Assembly (NCBI RefSeq): GCF_019145195.1
Contig: NZ_JAHSTW010000006.1
Location: 248,001-312,000 of the forward strand
DNA from: Pseudomonas siliginis
GTDB taxonomy: Bacteria; Pseudomonadota; Gammaproteobacteria; Pseudomonadales; Pseudomonadaceae
Reading direction: 5' to 3'
DNA length: 64,000 bases
In this document: piece by piece, positions 19,890 to 29,373 of the stretch
How the letters are laid out: every line of letters starts with the position of its first letter
Position numbering within the stretch: the stretch's first letter is position 1
Notes under the pieces: generated by a model
The model's input: the letters and a program-made list of their open reading frames with translations, nothing else
The model's database searches: none
What the model was told of the DNA's origin: nothing
Translations under genes and position numbers: made by a program

Positions 19890-19978
19890 GTGGGAGCGAG
19901 CCTGCTCGCGAAGCGGTTGTTCAGTCGATATCAATGCCGACCGTGGCGCCGTCTTCGCGAGCAGGCTCGCTCCCACAT
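19890..19978. repeat. REP doublet (REPIN-like) between oprC and the PepSY gene
   Basis: Inverted pair of the TGTGGGAGCGAGCCTGCTCGCGAAG element with a central spacer of about 40 bases, starting about 43 bases upstream of the PepSY gene start. Confidence 0.9.
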
Positions 19979-19987
19979 GGGTGGGTG

Positions 19988-22108
19988 TCAGAAACTCATA
20001 TCCACTTCGGTCCAGAGCGTGCGCCCCGGTTCATTGAGCGCTTGCGGGTCGTTGGCCGGATAGCCGAACCCGGCATTGCCGGCCAGATTCAGGTGTTCGG
20101 CGTAGGCTTTGCCGAACAGGTTGTCGACGCCGCTGCTGACCTTCCAGTGCTGGTTGATGCGGTACGCGCCGTTGAGCGAGAACACGCCGAAGCCCGAGCT
20201 CTGGGCGTAGTCCTTGCCGACCACGTTGCCCTTGTTCGCGTCGATGCGGTGCTGCGCGGCGACCACTCGCCACAATGCGCCGGCGCTCCACTTGGCCTCG
20301 CTGTAGGTCAGGCCGAAGCGCGCATCCAGCGGCGGCATCTGCGGTAATGCCGAGCCGTCACTGCTGTTCTTGCCCCAGGCGTAGGCCAGGGTCGCATCGG
20401 CTTTCCAGTTGTCGGTCAGGTTGTAGGCAGCTCCGAGTTCGCCACCCATGATCCGCGCGTCGATGTTCTCCGCGCGTGAAGTGCTCATGCCCATCATTCC
20501 CGGCGTGTAGTCGAACAGGATGTAATCGCGTACCACACCGATGTAACCCGAGGCCCAGGCTTCGAGGTCGGCGCTCTTGTAGTTCACGCCGAAGTCGAAC
20601 TGCGTGGTCTTTTCCGGTTTGATCGAGTCGAACGCATTGACCGATCCTGCCGGGCCGGACTTGGGCGAAAACAACTCCCAGTAATCCGGGAAGCGTTGCG
20701 CGTGGCCGAGGCCTGCATAGAGCGTGGTCGGGCTGTCGGCGAGGTCATGCTCGTAACGGATGAAGCCGCTGGGCAGGGTGTCGGCGCGGGTGTCGTCGGC
20801 GGTCGGGTTGGGGCGGGACATCATCCCCGACCCGGTGGTCTGCCGGTAATCCTTGGCCGAGGCGCGATCCACCCGTGCGCCAGTGATCAAGCGATCACGC
20901 TCGGCGGCGTACCAGGTCATTTCGCTGAACACGCCGTAATTGTGGAAATCGGCGTCCTTGCTGTACGGCAGGTCCTTGTAGGTATCGATGCCCATTGAGC
21001 TGCGCTGACGGTGCTCGTTGGTCTGTGCGTCGAGGCCGGTGATCAGCTGAACATCAACCCAGCGCCAGGTTGCTTTGATCCGTGCACCGAGGGTACGACG
21101 GTCGACGTTTGACGCCATCGGTCCCGCCATCATGCCGGTGCCGGACGGCGTGCGCAGGGTGTAGTTATCCATCACATGGTCGGCGTAGTTGTAGTAGACC
21201 TGTGCCTCGAGTTTTTCCAGCACCTCGCTGATGTTGGATTTCTCGAATCGCAGGCCGAGGCTTTCACGCAGGAATTGCGAACCGTCCATCCCGCGCCCGG
21301 CATACCGTGCCTCGCCATCGCCCTTGCCGGCGGTGAGTTCGATCAGAGTGTCGGCATCCGGCGTCCAGCCCAGTGCGACATCGCCGTTCCACTTGTCGTA
21401 GCGCGAGGCGACGAGGTCGTTGTTGCCATCGCGGTAATCATCCGAATGCGCGGTGTTGCCGATGACTCGCACGTAGCCCAGAGGGCCGCCGGCAGCGGCG
21501 TCGACAACCTTGTCGAAACGCCCATGCGAGCCGGCCAGGATGCTGGCGTTGACGCGCGTGCCGAGTTCGCCGAAGTTCTCCGGTTCTCGGTCGAACAGCA
21601 CCGTACCGGCCGATGCGCCCGGCCCCCACAGGACAGTCTGCGGACCTTTGATCACCGTGAGCTTGTCGTAGGTTTCCGGCGATATGTACGAAGTCGGCGC
21701 GTCCATCCGGCCAGGGCAAGCGCCGAGCATCATGCTGCCGTTGGTGAGGATGTTCAGCCGCGAACCGAACATGCCGCGCAGCACCGGATCGCCATTGGTG
21801 CCGCCATTGCGCACCAGAGCGAAGCCGGGAATGGTCTTCAGGTAATCGCCGCCGTCACTGGCCGGCACCGGTTGGCGCGGATCCTTGGGGTTGGTGACGA
21901 TCGTCAGTGGCGAGCTTGTGGCGACGGCAGTGATCACCGTCGGGCTCAGTTCATTTTCGTGGCCAGCGTGATCGTCGGCCAGCGCCAGCGGAGTCAGCAG
22001 TACGCCGCAAAGGACGGCAATAGCGTGCCTGCAACGAATCGGCCATTCGTTCAGGGCAAAGTGCGCGCGGGCAGATTCCGCGCAGGGGACAGCAGTAAAC
22101 CTGGACAT
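19988..22108 (-). CDS. oprC: TonB-dependent copper receptor OprC
   Basis: A 706-aa outer-membrane TonB-dependent receptor for copper uptake. It has a plug domain (TVITAV, GDYLKTIPGFALVRNGG, VLRGMFGSRLNILTNGSM) followed by a 22-strand barrel ending in aromatic F. Both halves of the known OprC copper site are present: CxxxM (GACPGRMD) in the plug and HxM (ADHVMDNY) in the barrel. The start at 22108 (MSRFTAVPC) is chosen because GGAA lies about 8 bases upstream; 22120 and 22168 are in-frame alternatives. It sits downstream of DUF2946 and PCuAC genes, all in one direction. Confidence 0.93.
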   Translation of the reverse strand: MSRFTAVPCAESARAHFALNEWPIRCRHAIAVLCGVLLTPLALADDHAGHENELSPTVITAVATSSPLTIVTNPKDPRQPVPASDGGDYLKTIPGFALVRNGGTNGDPVLRGMFGSRLNILTNGSMMLGACPGRMDAPTSYISPETYDKLTVIKGPQTVLWGPGASAGTVLFDREPENFGELGTRVNASILAGSHGRFDKVVDAAAGGPLGYVRVIGNTAHSDDYRDGNNDLVASRYDKWNGDVALGWTPDADTLIELTAGKGDGEARYAGRGMDGSQFLRESLGLRFEKSNISEVLEKLEAQVYYNYADHVMDNYTLRTPSGTGMMAGPMASNVDRRTLGARIKATWRWVDVQLITGLDAQTNEHRQRSSMGIDTYKDLPYSKDADFHNYGVFSEMTWYAAERDRLITGARVDRASAKDYRQTTGSGMMSRPNPTADDTRADTLPSGFIRYEHDLADSPTTLYAGLGHAQRFPDYWELFSPKSGPAGSVNAFDSIKPEKTTQFDFGVNYKSADLEAWASGYIGVVRDYILFDYTPGMMGMSTSRAENIDARIMGGELGAAYNLTDNWKADATLAYAWGKNSSDGSALPQMPPLDARFGLTYSEAKWSAGALWRVVAAQHRIDANKGNVVGKDYAQSSGFGVFSLNGAYRINQHWKVSSGVDNLFGKAYAEHLNLAGNAGFGYPANDPQALNEPGRTLWTEVDMSF

Positions 22109-22192
22109 GACAATTTCCATCGAACAGTCGTAAACACCACGGTCGGCAGCGTGGAGCTGTCTTCTCAACCGTGTGCAATCAGAGGTGTGTGT

Positions 22193-22639
22193 TTACGCGG
22201 CGATGGGCGGGGCGCGGGTGCGGGCGCCGGGGAAGAAGGGTTGGCGGGCATGGCCCAGACGCGGCGAGGGTGGGGTGAAGGTGTTGGGTGGCGGGATGTT
22301 GAAAGCGACGAAATCGCCGCCGCCGGTCAGTGCCGGGCAATTGAACAGCAGGCTGCAATAGCCGCATTTTTCCCACAGCACGTGATGCGAAGATTGCGGC
22401 GGGCAATGCTCGGCAGCAGGCTGGGCGTCATGGCCGCTGTGATCCATGCCGGGCATGTCCATCGACATGTCCATGCTCATTGGCATCGACGTCGAGGCGT
22501 TTTGATCCATCGGCATCGACTGAGAAATCAGTGGACCGATGAAGATCATCAACATGGCGAACAGGGCGATCCAGCTGCCACGCGTCAGCGCTTGAGTCTG
22601 ACGGTGATGCGGGACGGGCCTGGCGCGCAACGGACGCAT
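22193..22639 (-). CDS. DUF2946 protein, Met/His-rich, copper-associated (copy 2)
   Basis: A 148-aa protein with one membrane helix or signal anchor (SWIALFAMLMIFIGPLISQ), followed by a Met/His-rich stretch (SMPMSMDMSMDMPGMDHSGH) and a Cys motif pair (HCPPQSSHHVLWEKCGYCSLL). This pattern fits the DUF2946 family found beside copper receptors. It probably binds copper in the periplasm; the role is not established. It lies between PCuAC and oprC in a compact minus-strand run. Confidence 0.82.
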   Translation of the reverse strand: MRPLRARPVPHHRQTQALTRGSWIALFAMLMIFIGPLISQSMPMDQNASTSMPMSMDMSMDMPGMDHSGHDAQPAAEHCPPQSSHHVLWEKCGYCSLLFNCPALTGGGDFVAFNIPPPNTFTPPSPRLGHARQPFFPGARTRAPPIAA

Positions 22640-22660
22640 GGGCGAAGTCAGCCGAAACGG

Positions 22661-23140
22661 TTACTGAGCGTGCACGTGGCCCTGGGCGGATTCCGGCGCT
22701 TTCTTCTGCACGGCAACTTCAACGCTGACGTCACCTGCTTTTTCGAAATGCAGGGTCATCGGGAAGCGCTTGCCGTCGCTGAGCAGACTGCGATCGCTCG
22801 GGTTGAGCAGCATCACGTGATAAGCCATCGGCGCGAAGGTCACGGTGCCGCCGGCGGGGATTTGCACGCTTGGCACTTGCTGCATCTTCATCAGATCGCC
22901 CTGCATGACGTGCTCGTGCAACTGCGCTTGTGCAGCGATGGGCGAGTCGACGCTGAGCAGGCGATCGGCGCTTTTGCCGGTGTTGTGAATGATGAAGTAG
23001 GCGGCGACGGTCGGCGCATTCGGCGGCAGTTCCTGCGACCACGGATGGGCGATTTCCAGCGCACCCACCTTGTATTCGTGGGCATGGGCGAAGCACGCCG
23101 GCAAAAGCAGCGCAGCTAGGACGAAGAGTTTCTTCAACAT
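22661..23140 (-). CDS. Periplasmic copper chaperone PCu(A)C
   Basis: A 159-aa periplasmic Cu(I) chaperone of the DUF461/PCuAC family, which supplies copper to cytochrome oxidase in other bacteria. The start at 23140 (MLKKLFVLAALLLPACFAHA) has GGAG 7 bases upstream and gives a proper signal peptide. The copper site is visible as HExVM plus MKM (QLHEHVMQGDLMKM) and the distal HVM (AYHVMLLNP). The C-terminus ends in a short His tail (GHVHAQ). It lies between two DUF2946 genes. Confidence 0.92.
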   Translation of the reverse strand: MLKKLFVLAALLLPACFAHAHEYKVGALEIAHPWSQELPPNAPTVAAYFIIHNTGKSADRLLSVDSPIAAQAQLHEHVMQGDLMKMQQVPSVQIPAGGTVTFAPMAYHVMLLNPSDRSLLSDGKRFPMTLHFEKAGDVSVEVAVQKKAPESAQGHVHAQ

Positions 23141-23188
23141 GGCAGTTCTCCAGAACGATTTGAAACGCGGATTCAGGGCGCGAACCAA

Positions 23189-23587
23189 TCAGACCAGAGG
23201 GGAGGCACGGGGATTGAGACTCGGCCATTGCTGGCGCGGCGTCGGGGTTTGCAGGGAGACGGGCGCAACGCTGCGGTTGCTTTCAAATTGCGCGAAATAC
23301 AGCTGCGGCGAATGCCCCGGCAGCGCCAGCAATGGCGCCCCGCCTGAGCAACACCAGCAGTGCTGCATGTTCGAATGGTTGTCGTTTTGCGGGGCCTTCT
23401 GATCCGTGGCACCGATGTCGATCGCCACCATCTTCATGCCGCTGCCGGTGCAGAAACTGCTCCACAGTATCTGCTCGGCCGGTGAACTGGCCGCCTGCGC
23501 CATCGCCCCGCTCAGCGGCATGGCGAGCATGTTGAACAGCACTGCAAAGCAGGCGATCCAGGCAAATGCTAACCGGCGTCGGTTCAT
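23189..23587 (-). CDS. DUF2946 protein, first gene of the copper cluster (copy 1)
   Basis: A 132-aa DUF2946 protein with an N-terminal signal or anchor (FAWIACFAVLFNMLAMPLSGAMA) and a compact Cys/His centre (NMQHCWCCSGGAP) that could bind copper. It is the promoter-proximal gene of the PCuAC-oprC-PepSY run. It is a paralogue of the DUF2946 gene two places downstream but with a different metal-ligand pattern. Confidence 0.82.
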   Translation of the reverse strand: MNRRRLAFAWIACFAVLFNMLAMPLSGAMAQAASSPAEQILWSSFCTGSGMKMVAIDIGATDQKAPQNDNHSNMQHCWCCSGGAPLLALPGHSPQLYFAQFESNRSVAPVSLQTPTPRQQWPSLNPRASPLV

Positions 23588-23730
23588 GGGACAGGTCCGT
23601 TGGGTGGGCGATCAGGCGCGGCCCATTTAGCCTGATCAGGGCCGATAAGTAAAAAAGCGTCGTGCGGTTTGGTGTCGCAGTGAGCTGTTAAAGGAGTGTA
23701 GCTACTTGAATTTGCAGTGCCAGATCTGAC

Positions 23731-23758
23731 GCCTTCGCGGGCAAGCCCGCTCCCACAA
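23731..23758. repeat. Single REP element
   Basis: One copy of a REP variant, GCCTTCGCGGGCAAGCCCGC followed by TCCCACAAAG, with a self-complementary core. Unlike the other copies it has no inverted partner. It lies between cobK and the copper cluster. Confidence 0.8.
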
Positions 23759-23772
23759 AGGGCTGTGCCGAT

Positions 23773-24489
23773 TCAGCGGGAGAGGGCTGAGAGGATGTCG
23801 CCGACAGATCCAAATTCCCGATCAACCCCCGGCAACCCCGGCCGCTTCAACACCAGCACCGGCACGCCACGCTCGCGCGCCACTTCGAGCTTCGGCTCGG
23901 TGGCGCTGCTGCCGCTGTTCTTGCTGATCAGCACATCGATCTGCCTGCGCTCGAACAGCGCGCGCTCGTCGTCCAGCAAAAACGGCCCGCGTGCGCCGAT
24001 CACTTCGCAGCGCGGGTTGCCGGGATAGACGTCGAGGGCGCGCAGGGTCCAGAACTGGTGTGCCGGGATTTCGTCGAGGTGTTGCAGCGGTTCGCGGCCG
24101 AGGGTGAACAGCGGGCGGTGAAACGGTTCGAGGGCTGTGATCAGTTCGGCCCAGTCACTGACCTCGCGCCAGTCATCGCCTGCTTGCGGCTGCCAGGCGG
24201 GGCGGCGCAAGGCCCAGCAGGGAATGCCGGCGAGCTGTGCTGCGCGGGCGGCGTTGGCGCTGATTTGTGCGGCGTACGGGTGCGTGGCGTCGAGCAGCAG
24301 ATCGACACCTTCATTTGCGATGAACTGCGCCAGTCCCTCCGCGCCGCCATAGCCGCCGACCCGAACCTGGCAGCGCAAATCGCTCGGCACCCGGCCAACG
24401 CCAGCGAGGCTGTAAATATGTTGCGGCCCCAACGTGCGGGCAATCGCCAGCGCTTCAGTCACGCCGCCGAGCAACAGGATCCGCTTCAT
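23773..24489 (-). CDS. cobK: Precorrin-6A reductase CobK
   Basis: NADPH-dependent reductase of the corrin ring (precorrin-6A to the dihydro form). It is 238 aa with the family motifs [29 protein letters not shown] and [18 protein letters not shown]. Its start overlaps the end of cbiD by 4 bases (24486-24489), so it is the last gene of the cobL-cbiD-cobK operon. Confidence 0.95.
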   Translation of the reverse strand: MKRILLLGGVTEALAIARTLGPQHIYSLAGVGRVPSDLRCQVRVGGYGGAEGLAQFIANEGVDLLLDATHPYAAQISANAARAAQLAGIPCWALRRPAWQPQAGDDWREVSDWAELITALEPFHRPLFTLGREPLQHLDEIPAHQFWTLRALDVYPGNPRCEVIGARGPFLLDDERALFERRQIDVLISKNSGSSATEPKLEVARERGVPVLVLKRPGLPGVDREFGSVGDILSALSR

Positions 24490-25583
24490 ACAAAACCTCC
24501 GGCATGCCCGACAATCCCGCCTTGACGATCAATGGCAAACACCTCGACCTGCACCTGCGCCGGCACTACGCTGCGAGCGAAATTCAACGCATGGCGACAA
24601 ACCTCATCCCCCAAAGCAATGCCCGCCGCACTGGCCATGGCCAGGGCTTGTTGGCTGGTATTGGCTTCGCGAATGCCTTGTTGCAATGCCGCATCCGCGC
24701 CAATCGCCGCCGCCCACTCGGCCAGTTGCGGCAAGTCGATGCTCGAATGCCGTGAGTGCAGATCCATATGCCCGGCGGCAAGTTTGCTGATCTTGCCGAA
24801 GCCGCCGCACAGGCTGAGTTTATCCACAGGTACTTTGCGCAGATGCTTGAGCACCGCGCCGACAAAGTCACCCATTTCGATCAAGGCGATTTCCGGCAGG
24901 TCATAGACCCGGCGCATGGTGTCTTCGCTGGCGTTGCCGGTGCACGCGGCGATGTGCAGATAACCGTTGGTTTTCGCCACGTCGATGCCCTGATGGATCG
25001 AGGCGATGTAGGCGGCGCAGGAAAACGGTCGGACGATGCCGCTGGTACCGAGGATCGACAGGCCGCCAAGAATGCCCAGCCGTGGATTCATGGTTTTCAG
25101 CGCCAGTTCTGCGCCGCCCTCGACATTGACTGTGACTTCGAAGCCGCCGCCGTAACCGGTTTCGGCGGCGAGCAAGGCCAGGTGATCGCTGATCATTTTG
25201 CGCGGCACCGGATTGATCGCCGGCTCGCCGACGGCCAATACCAGACCGGGTCGGGTCACCGTGCCGACGCCGACACCGGCGTTGAAGTGGATTCCCGGTT
25301 CGGCAGACAGTCGCACCTGTGAATAGAGCAGGGCGCCGTGAGTGACGTCAGGGTCATCTCCGGCATCCTTGATCGTACCGGCCTCGGCGCCGCCCTCGCT
25401 CAGGCGACAGAACTCCAGGCGCATCTGCACCTGTTTGCCCTTGGGCAGCGTGATCTGCACCGCGTCGGCGCTGATGCCGGTGAGCAACAGGCGCGCGGCG
25501 GCGAGGCTGGTGGCGGTGGCGCAGCTGCCGGTGGTGAGGCCGCTGCGCAGGGGCGCGGGTTGTTCGGCGGTTTCGTCACGCAT
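24486..25583 (-). CDS. cbiD: Cobalt-precorrin-5B C1-methyltransferase CbiD
   Basis: S-adenosylmethionine-dependent C1 methyltransferase of corrin synthesis. The start at 25583 ([20 protein letters not shown]) gives 365 aa; the frame is open further, but that stretch lies inside cobL. Conserved features are [38 protein letters not shown] and [19 protein letters not shown]. It overlaps cobL by 8 bases and cobK by 4. CbiD belongs to the anaerobic route in textbook schemes, yet it coexists here with the oxygen-dependent CobG. Confidence 0.95.
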   Translation of the reverse strand: MRDETAEQPAPLRSGLTTGSCATATSLAAARLLLTGISADAVQITLPKGKQVQMRLEFCRLSEGGAEAGTIKDAGDDPDVTHGALLYSQVRLSAEPGIHFNAGVGVGTVTRPGLVLAVGEPAINPVPRKMISDHLALLAAETGYGGGFEVTVNVEGGAELALKTMNPRLGILGGLSILGTSGIVRPFSCAAYIASIHQGIDVAKTNGYLHIAACTGNASEDTMRRVYDLPEIALIEMGDFVGAVLKHLRKVPVDKLSLCGGFGKISKLAAGHMDLHSRHSSIDLPQLAEWAAAIGADAALQQGIREANTSQQALAMASAAGIALGDEVCRHALNFARSVVPAQVQVEVFAIDRQGGIVGHAGGFV

Positions 25584-26787
25584 CGATGGGTTTGACCAGT
25601 TCCAGCAGGGTGATCGGCAAGGCCTGACGCCAGGTGTCGAACTCGCCGAGCGGCTGCGCCTGGGCGACATGGATGCGCGTCAGCTCACCGCCGTATTGTT
25701 CGCGCCAGTGCATCAGGGTGACTTCGCTTTGCAGGGTCACGGCGTTGGCCACCAATCGGCCGCCGGGCTTGAGCTGTTCCCAGCAGGTCTCGAATACACC
25801 CTCACGGGTGACGCCGCCGCCGATGAAAATCGCTTCCGGACGTTCAAGGCCATTGAGCGCTTGCGGCGCCTTGCCACGAATCAGTTGCAGGCCGGGTACG
25901 CCCAGCGCATCGCGGTTGTGTTCGATCAATTGCTGACGGCCCTCGTCGGCCTCGACCGCCATGGCACGACAGCTCGGGTGCGCACGCATCCACTCGATGC
26001 CGATCGAGCCGCTGCCGGCGCCGACATCCCAGAGCAGTTCGCCGGGCTTCGGCGCCAGGCGGGCGAGGGTGATGGCGCGCACGTCGCGCTTGGTCAGCTG
26101 GCCGTCGTGACGGAACGCCGAATCGGGCAGACCAGCGAGGCGCGACAGGCCGGTAACACCGGGTTCGGCCAGACACTCGACAGCGATAACGTTGAGATCG
26201 GCAATCGGCGCATTTTCCCAGTCACTGGCGCGGCGCTCGATACGCCGTTCGGCGTCGCCGCCCAAATGCTCCAGAACAGTCATGCGACTTGGGCCGAAAC
26301 CACGTTCGCAGAGCAATTGCGCAACGGCAGCCGGGCTGCTGCCGTCATTGCTCAGCAACAACAGACGCACGCCGCTGAACAGATGCGCATTGAGCGCCGC
26401 CAACGGACGCGCCACCAGCGACACAATCGTCACCTCCTGCAACGGCCAGCCCAGGCGCGCCGCCGCCAGTGCGCAGGACGAAGGGGCGGGGATGATCGCC
26501 ATCTCGGCGCTCGGCACCTGACGCGCCAGACTGGCACCGACGCCGTAAAACATCGGATCACCGCTGGCCAGCACGCAGACCGGCTCGCCACGCGACTCGA
26601 GCACCGGCGCGAGGGAAAAAGGACTCGGCCACAATTGCCGCTCGCCGCCGATGCACGGCGGCAGCAGATCCAGCTGACGCTGGCCGCCGACGATCCGCGA
26701 AGCGCCCATCAGAGCACGCCGGGCGTTCTTGCCCAGGCCTTTGAAGCCGTCTTCACCAATACCCACAACGGTCAGCCAATCGCCCAT
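25576..26787 (-). CDS. cobL: Precorrin-6Y C5,15-methyltransferase (decarboxylating) CobL
   Basis: Bifunctional CbiE-CbiT fusion that methylates C5 and C15 and decarboxylates the ring. The start at 26787 ([18 protein letters not shown]) has GGAG 7 bases upstream; 403 aa is the normal length. Residues 1-200 are the CbiE-type methyltransferase ([15 protein letters not shown]). The remainder is the CbiT-type Rossmann methyltransferase ([18 protein letters not shown]). It is the first gene of the leftward cob operon and faces the three-gene islet instead of cobG. Confidence 0.95.
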   Translation of the reverse strand: MGDWLTVVGIGEDGFKGLGKNARRALMGASRIVGGQRQLDLLPPCIGGERQLWPSPFSLAPVLESRGEPVCVLASGDPMFYGVGASLARQVPSAEMAIIPAPSSCALAAARLGWPLQEVTIVSLVARPLAALNAHLFSGVRLLLLSNDGSSPAAVAQLLCERGFGPSRMTVLEHLGGDAERRIERRASDWENAPIADLNVIAVECLAEPGVTGLSRLAGLPDSAFRHDGQLTKRDVRAITLARLAPKPGELLWDVGAGSGSIGIEWMRAHPSCRAMAVEADEGRQQLIEHNRDALGVPGLQLIRGKAPQALNGLERPEAIFIGGGVTREGVFETCWEQLKPGGRLVANAVTLQSEVTLMHWREQYGGELTRIHVAQAQPLGEFDTWRQALPITLLELVKPIDA

Positions 26788-27012
26788 TTCATACTCCAGA
26801 TCCTGCGTCCAGCGAAGCGGGCGACATGATAACGCGACAATCGATAACTGGCTGCTGTCCTTTTTTGAGGAGCGCCGACATTGAATGTTTACATTGTCTT
26901 TTGTGATTTTTCGAGTTCTTCGCAAGTATTGAATTGGCGTTCCGCTGGAAGTGCTAGTGGCTATCCGGAAGGTGCTTTTTTAGTAAATTGAATAATCGAA
27001 TGGATAATTGAA

Positions 27013-27684
27013 ATGAGCGATGTTTTGAACAGTATCTCAGCACTGCCCAACCAAGGCAGTGCGACGGTGATGGGGAATAATCTGTTGTCCTACTTTTCCG
27101 GGTTGACTGCGGAAGACAAACGATTCGTCAAAGACAGTATGCGCTGGGCAGAATACAGAGCCGATTTGCGTCATAACAGAAACAGTGAGCCAGCTGCTTG
27201 GTTCGAATATTATTCTGGGGTGCTCTGGTCTGTCGGCTGGAGCCTTGAGCAAGCTCCGGTAATCCATGTTGACAAGAACTTTACCGGCAATGCGCTGGAA
27301 GTCTGGGCGCGATCCTTGTCGCAACAACTAAGTCGGGAGAAAGTCGGGCTAATGAAGGAGGCGTTCCATATGCTTGAGACACATTCGGACGCCATAGACG
27401 TATTTAGAGGCAGCGCTCGGGAATGGAGCGATTTTCGTTTTTCTCCTGCTCAGTACAATTTCAATAGGGAGTTGGAGATTGTCGTCAGTAATGTTCGCTT
27501 GCTTGATGCGAAGTGGTCCTCTACCTATTTGTTCTGGACTATTCAGCATACGGGTTCGGAGCTTGATATCCGCTCCAGGCGCTTTTTGATCAGGTCTGCC
27601 GCGATAAATGAAAATCGGCTTCAGTTGGCTGCTGCAGTACTTGATATGCGCACGCGTGAAATTGAGTTGGCTCAGGGCGCTTGA
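27013..27684 (+). CDS. Unknown protein, paralogue 1 of the cob-locus islet
   Basis: A 223-aa protein I do not recognise. There is no signal peptide and no obvious membrane helix; it is mostly helical, with many Trp residues (WAEY, WFEYY, LWSVGW, LFWTI). By eye it aligns with the next gene: GLTAEDKRFVKDSMRWAEY resembles SMSKRSKRIVKNTYMYADL, a central GW is shared, and the C-terminal LFWTI...REI resembles LFVEW...REK. It has AT-richer codons than the flanking cob genes and a weak ribosome site (GGA 8 bases upstream). The context (an islet inside the divergent cobL-cobG gap) points to horizontal acquisition. The function is unknown. Confidence 0.6.
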   Translation: MSDVLNSISALPNQGSATVMGNNLLSYFSGLTAEDKRFVKDSMRWAEYRADLRHNRNSEPAAWFEYYSGVLWSVGWSLEQAPVIHVDKNFTGNALEVWARSLSQQLSREKVGLMKEAFHMLETHSDAIDVFRGSAREWSDFRFSPAQYNFNRELEIVVSNVRLLDAKWSSTYLFWTIQHTGSELDIRSRRFLIRSAAINENRLQLAAAVLDMRTREIELAQGA

Positions 27685-27826
27685 TGTTAGTTGGAGAGCT
27701 TTGTTTGCTGGTTTGTATGATGGTCTGAAATTAAATGCATGGATTTTCGATTTGATTAACTTCGGTGCTGTGGTTAGTTTGTTTTCCACACCAAGTCGGT
27801 GTTTTAATCAAGAAAGGAATCCATTT

Positions 27827-28645
27827 ATGACTGAGCTGAATAAAGATGTAGTCTCCGCTGTTGAGCGGTTTAGTTTGATTGCACAAACCAATGAGTTTAT
27901 CGCTGCGCAGCCAGTGCTGCGCTCGCGTTCGGCAAGTGTTGGCAGTAGCTTGCCGATTGATAAAGATGAACTGAATGCTGCAATCATGGGCTCGGGTATT
28001 GCAGGCTTTGATGCAAGCATGTCCAAGCGCAGCAAGCGAATCGTTAAAAACACCTACATGTATGCCGATCTGGTTGCCTTGCTCAAATATCCGGCGGCCA
28101 ACCAAAAAGAACAGCGCTATAACGAGTTTATGCGATTGATGAAACTGGCTGGCTGGTTTGCTTTCAGCCAGCCTTATAATCGATATACCGCTACTTCGCA
28201 AAAGCTGACCATGGACAATGTTGTCCTGTCTGTTCTGCATACCGCTGTTGGTGCTGCGGTCGGGCAGGGCCAGGCAGCCCTTAAAGTATTGTCCTCTGTG
28301 GCAGATGCGACCATGGATGCGCTGAAAAATGAACCACAGGCCCTGACGCTGTTCGAGAACAACTCGAAGAAAGCCGAAGGTGGCAACTTTTGCATGAGTG
28401 CGGCTTCGCAGGATGATGAGGGCGGTATCACGTTGGCAATCGCTGCTGTGCAATATCTGGCTTCGGCTCAACCTACCAAAGTACTGTTTGTAGAATGGGC
28501 AACATCTGCTGTGGAGATTTATAACGCCGGTGCCACGATGTATATGGATGAGGAAGACTATGCAATGGTTGAACCGTTGATTGTCAAGGCTCTGACTGAG
28601 CAGCGTGAGAAAGCGCTCAGCTACGAATTTGGCCAGTCGGTCTGA
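27827..28645 (+). CDS. Unknown protein, paralogue 2 of the cob-locus islet
   Basis: A 272-aa unknown protein. The start at 27827 is supported by AAAGGA 8 bases upstream; the frame itself is open from 27608. There is no signal peptide. Residues about 60-135 contain the region shared with the previous gene (MSKRSKRIVKNTYMYADL ... LAGWFAF), then an Ala/Gly-rich hydrophobic helix (VLHTAVGAAVGQGQAALKVL) and a mixed C-terminal domain (ITLAIAAVQYLAS ... VLFVEWATSAVEIYNAG). The amphipathic Ala/Gly helix could insert in a membrane, but that is speculation. It is separated from gene 1 by an AT-rich 142-base gap and followed by a strong terminator. Confidence 0.6.
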   Translation: MTELNKDVVSAVERFSLIAQTNEFIAAQPVLRSRSASVGSSLPIDKDELNAAIMGSGIAGFDASMSKRSKRIVKNTYMYADLVALLKYPAANQKEQRYNEFMRLMKLAGWFAFSQPYNRYTATSQKLTMDNVVLSVLHTAVGAAVGQGQAALKVLSSVADATMDALKNEPQALTLFENNSKKAEGGNFCMSAASQDDEGGITLAIAAVQYLASAQPTKVLFVEWATSAVEIYNAGATMYMDEEDYAMVEPLIVKALTEQREKALSYEFGQSV

Positions 28646-28657
28646 AAGTAATCAATG

Positions 28658-28684
28658 CCAGAGGCGCAAGCCTCTGGTTTTTTT
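28658..28684 (+). terminator. Strong intrinsic terminator inside the islet
   Basis: A perfect 8-bp stem (CCAGAGGC / GCCTCTGG) with a GCAA tetraloop is followed by seven T residues, 12 bases after the paralogue 2 stop and 13 bases before the paralogue 3 start. This is a textbook rho-independent terminator, so paralogue 3 should be expressed at lower level or by read-through. Confidence 0.92.
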
Positions 28685-28697
28685 GTGGGAGATGCAA

Positions 28698-29348
28698 ATG
28701 TTCGCGATTTCGAAGATTTTCGTATGCGCAGGGGCATTAGTGCTGGTGAGTAAAGAGCTGTCGGCATCTGACATTGATGACAGTCTCGATGCGCTGCTTT
28801 ATTCACAAACGGTCGCCTCGCATAAAGTTCCCGATGCTGTTGAATACGAGGCATGGAATGATGCCAATAAATCGGCTTTGAAGGTCACCGGTGCTTTGTT
28901 TTTTGACGATCCGGTTATCAGCGCGCCTGTCACTACGCCCGATACTTTTACTTTGCTGGAGTTGACTCAAGAACTCTTGCAAGGTTGGGCGCCGGCAGTT
29001 TTGAACCAACAGGTGATTGCCAATCTGACCTCGCAACTGGAGAGCAACGGTGCTGCCCTTGAGTTGCTTCAGCGAAATATTCTGCAAGAGGGCAAGTCGA
29101 TTCGCTTCATGCTTGGCAGCGTATCTGCGGAATCAACGATTACGATGGTCGTCATTTCGTTTGCCGTCAAAGAGCCTGTTCCGGGCAATGTGCTTGAGCG
29201 ACGCTTCAATGCTGATCAGATAGTGGGCAACCTTGCTGTTGATTGCTACAGGGCTCTTATAGATGCCGATGATTACTGTTTCTCGAGAGCCAGGATTATT
29301 GCGTTATTGGGTGAGCGGCGCGAAAAGCAGATTATCGCCCTGACCTGA
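28698..29348 (+). CDS. Exported unknown protein, probable paralogue 3 of the cob-locus islet
   Basis: A 216-aa protein. The start at 28698 has GTGGGAG 6 bases upstream, right after the terminator. The N-terminus (MFAISKIFVCAGALVLVSKELSA) looks like a signal peptide, so unlike its neighbours this copy is probably exported. The C-terminal part (FMLGSVSAESTITMVVISFA ... ALLGERREKQ) follows the same pattern as paralogue 2 (CMSAASQDDEGGITLAIAAV ... ALTEQREKA), which suggests distant common ancestry. The match is weaker than that between genes 1 and 2. A possible reading is a periplasmic partner or protector of the other two, but no direct evidence supports it. Confidence 0.55.
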   Translation: MFAISKIFVCAGALVLVSKELSASDIDDSLDALLYSQTVASHKVPDAVEYEAWNDANKSALKVTGALFFDDPVISAPVTTPDTFTLLELTQELLQGWAPAVLNQQVIANLTSQLESNGAALELLQRNILQEGKSIRFMLGSVSAESTITMVVISFAVKEPVPGNVLERRFNADQIVGNLAVDCYRALIDADDYCFSRARIIALLGERREKQIIALT

Positions 29349-29373
29349 GAGCGCGGCAGAGGCAACAACTGAA

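Noticed and set aside
27731..28471. 246-codon minus-strand frame inside the islet
   Set aside because: It overlaps paralogue 2, which has the better ribosome site and a paralogue next door; the antisense frame has no domain features.
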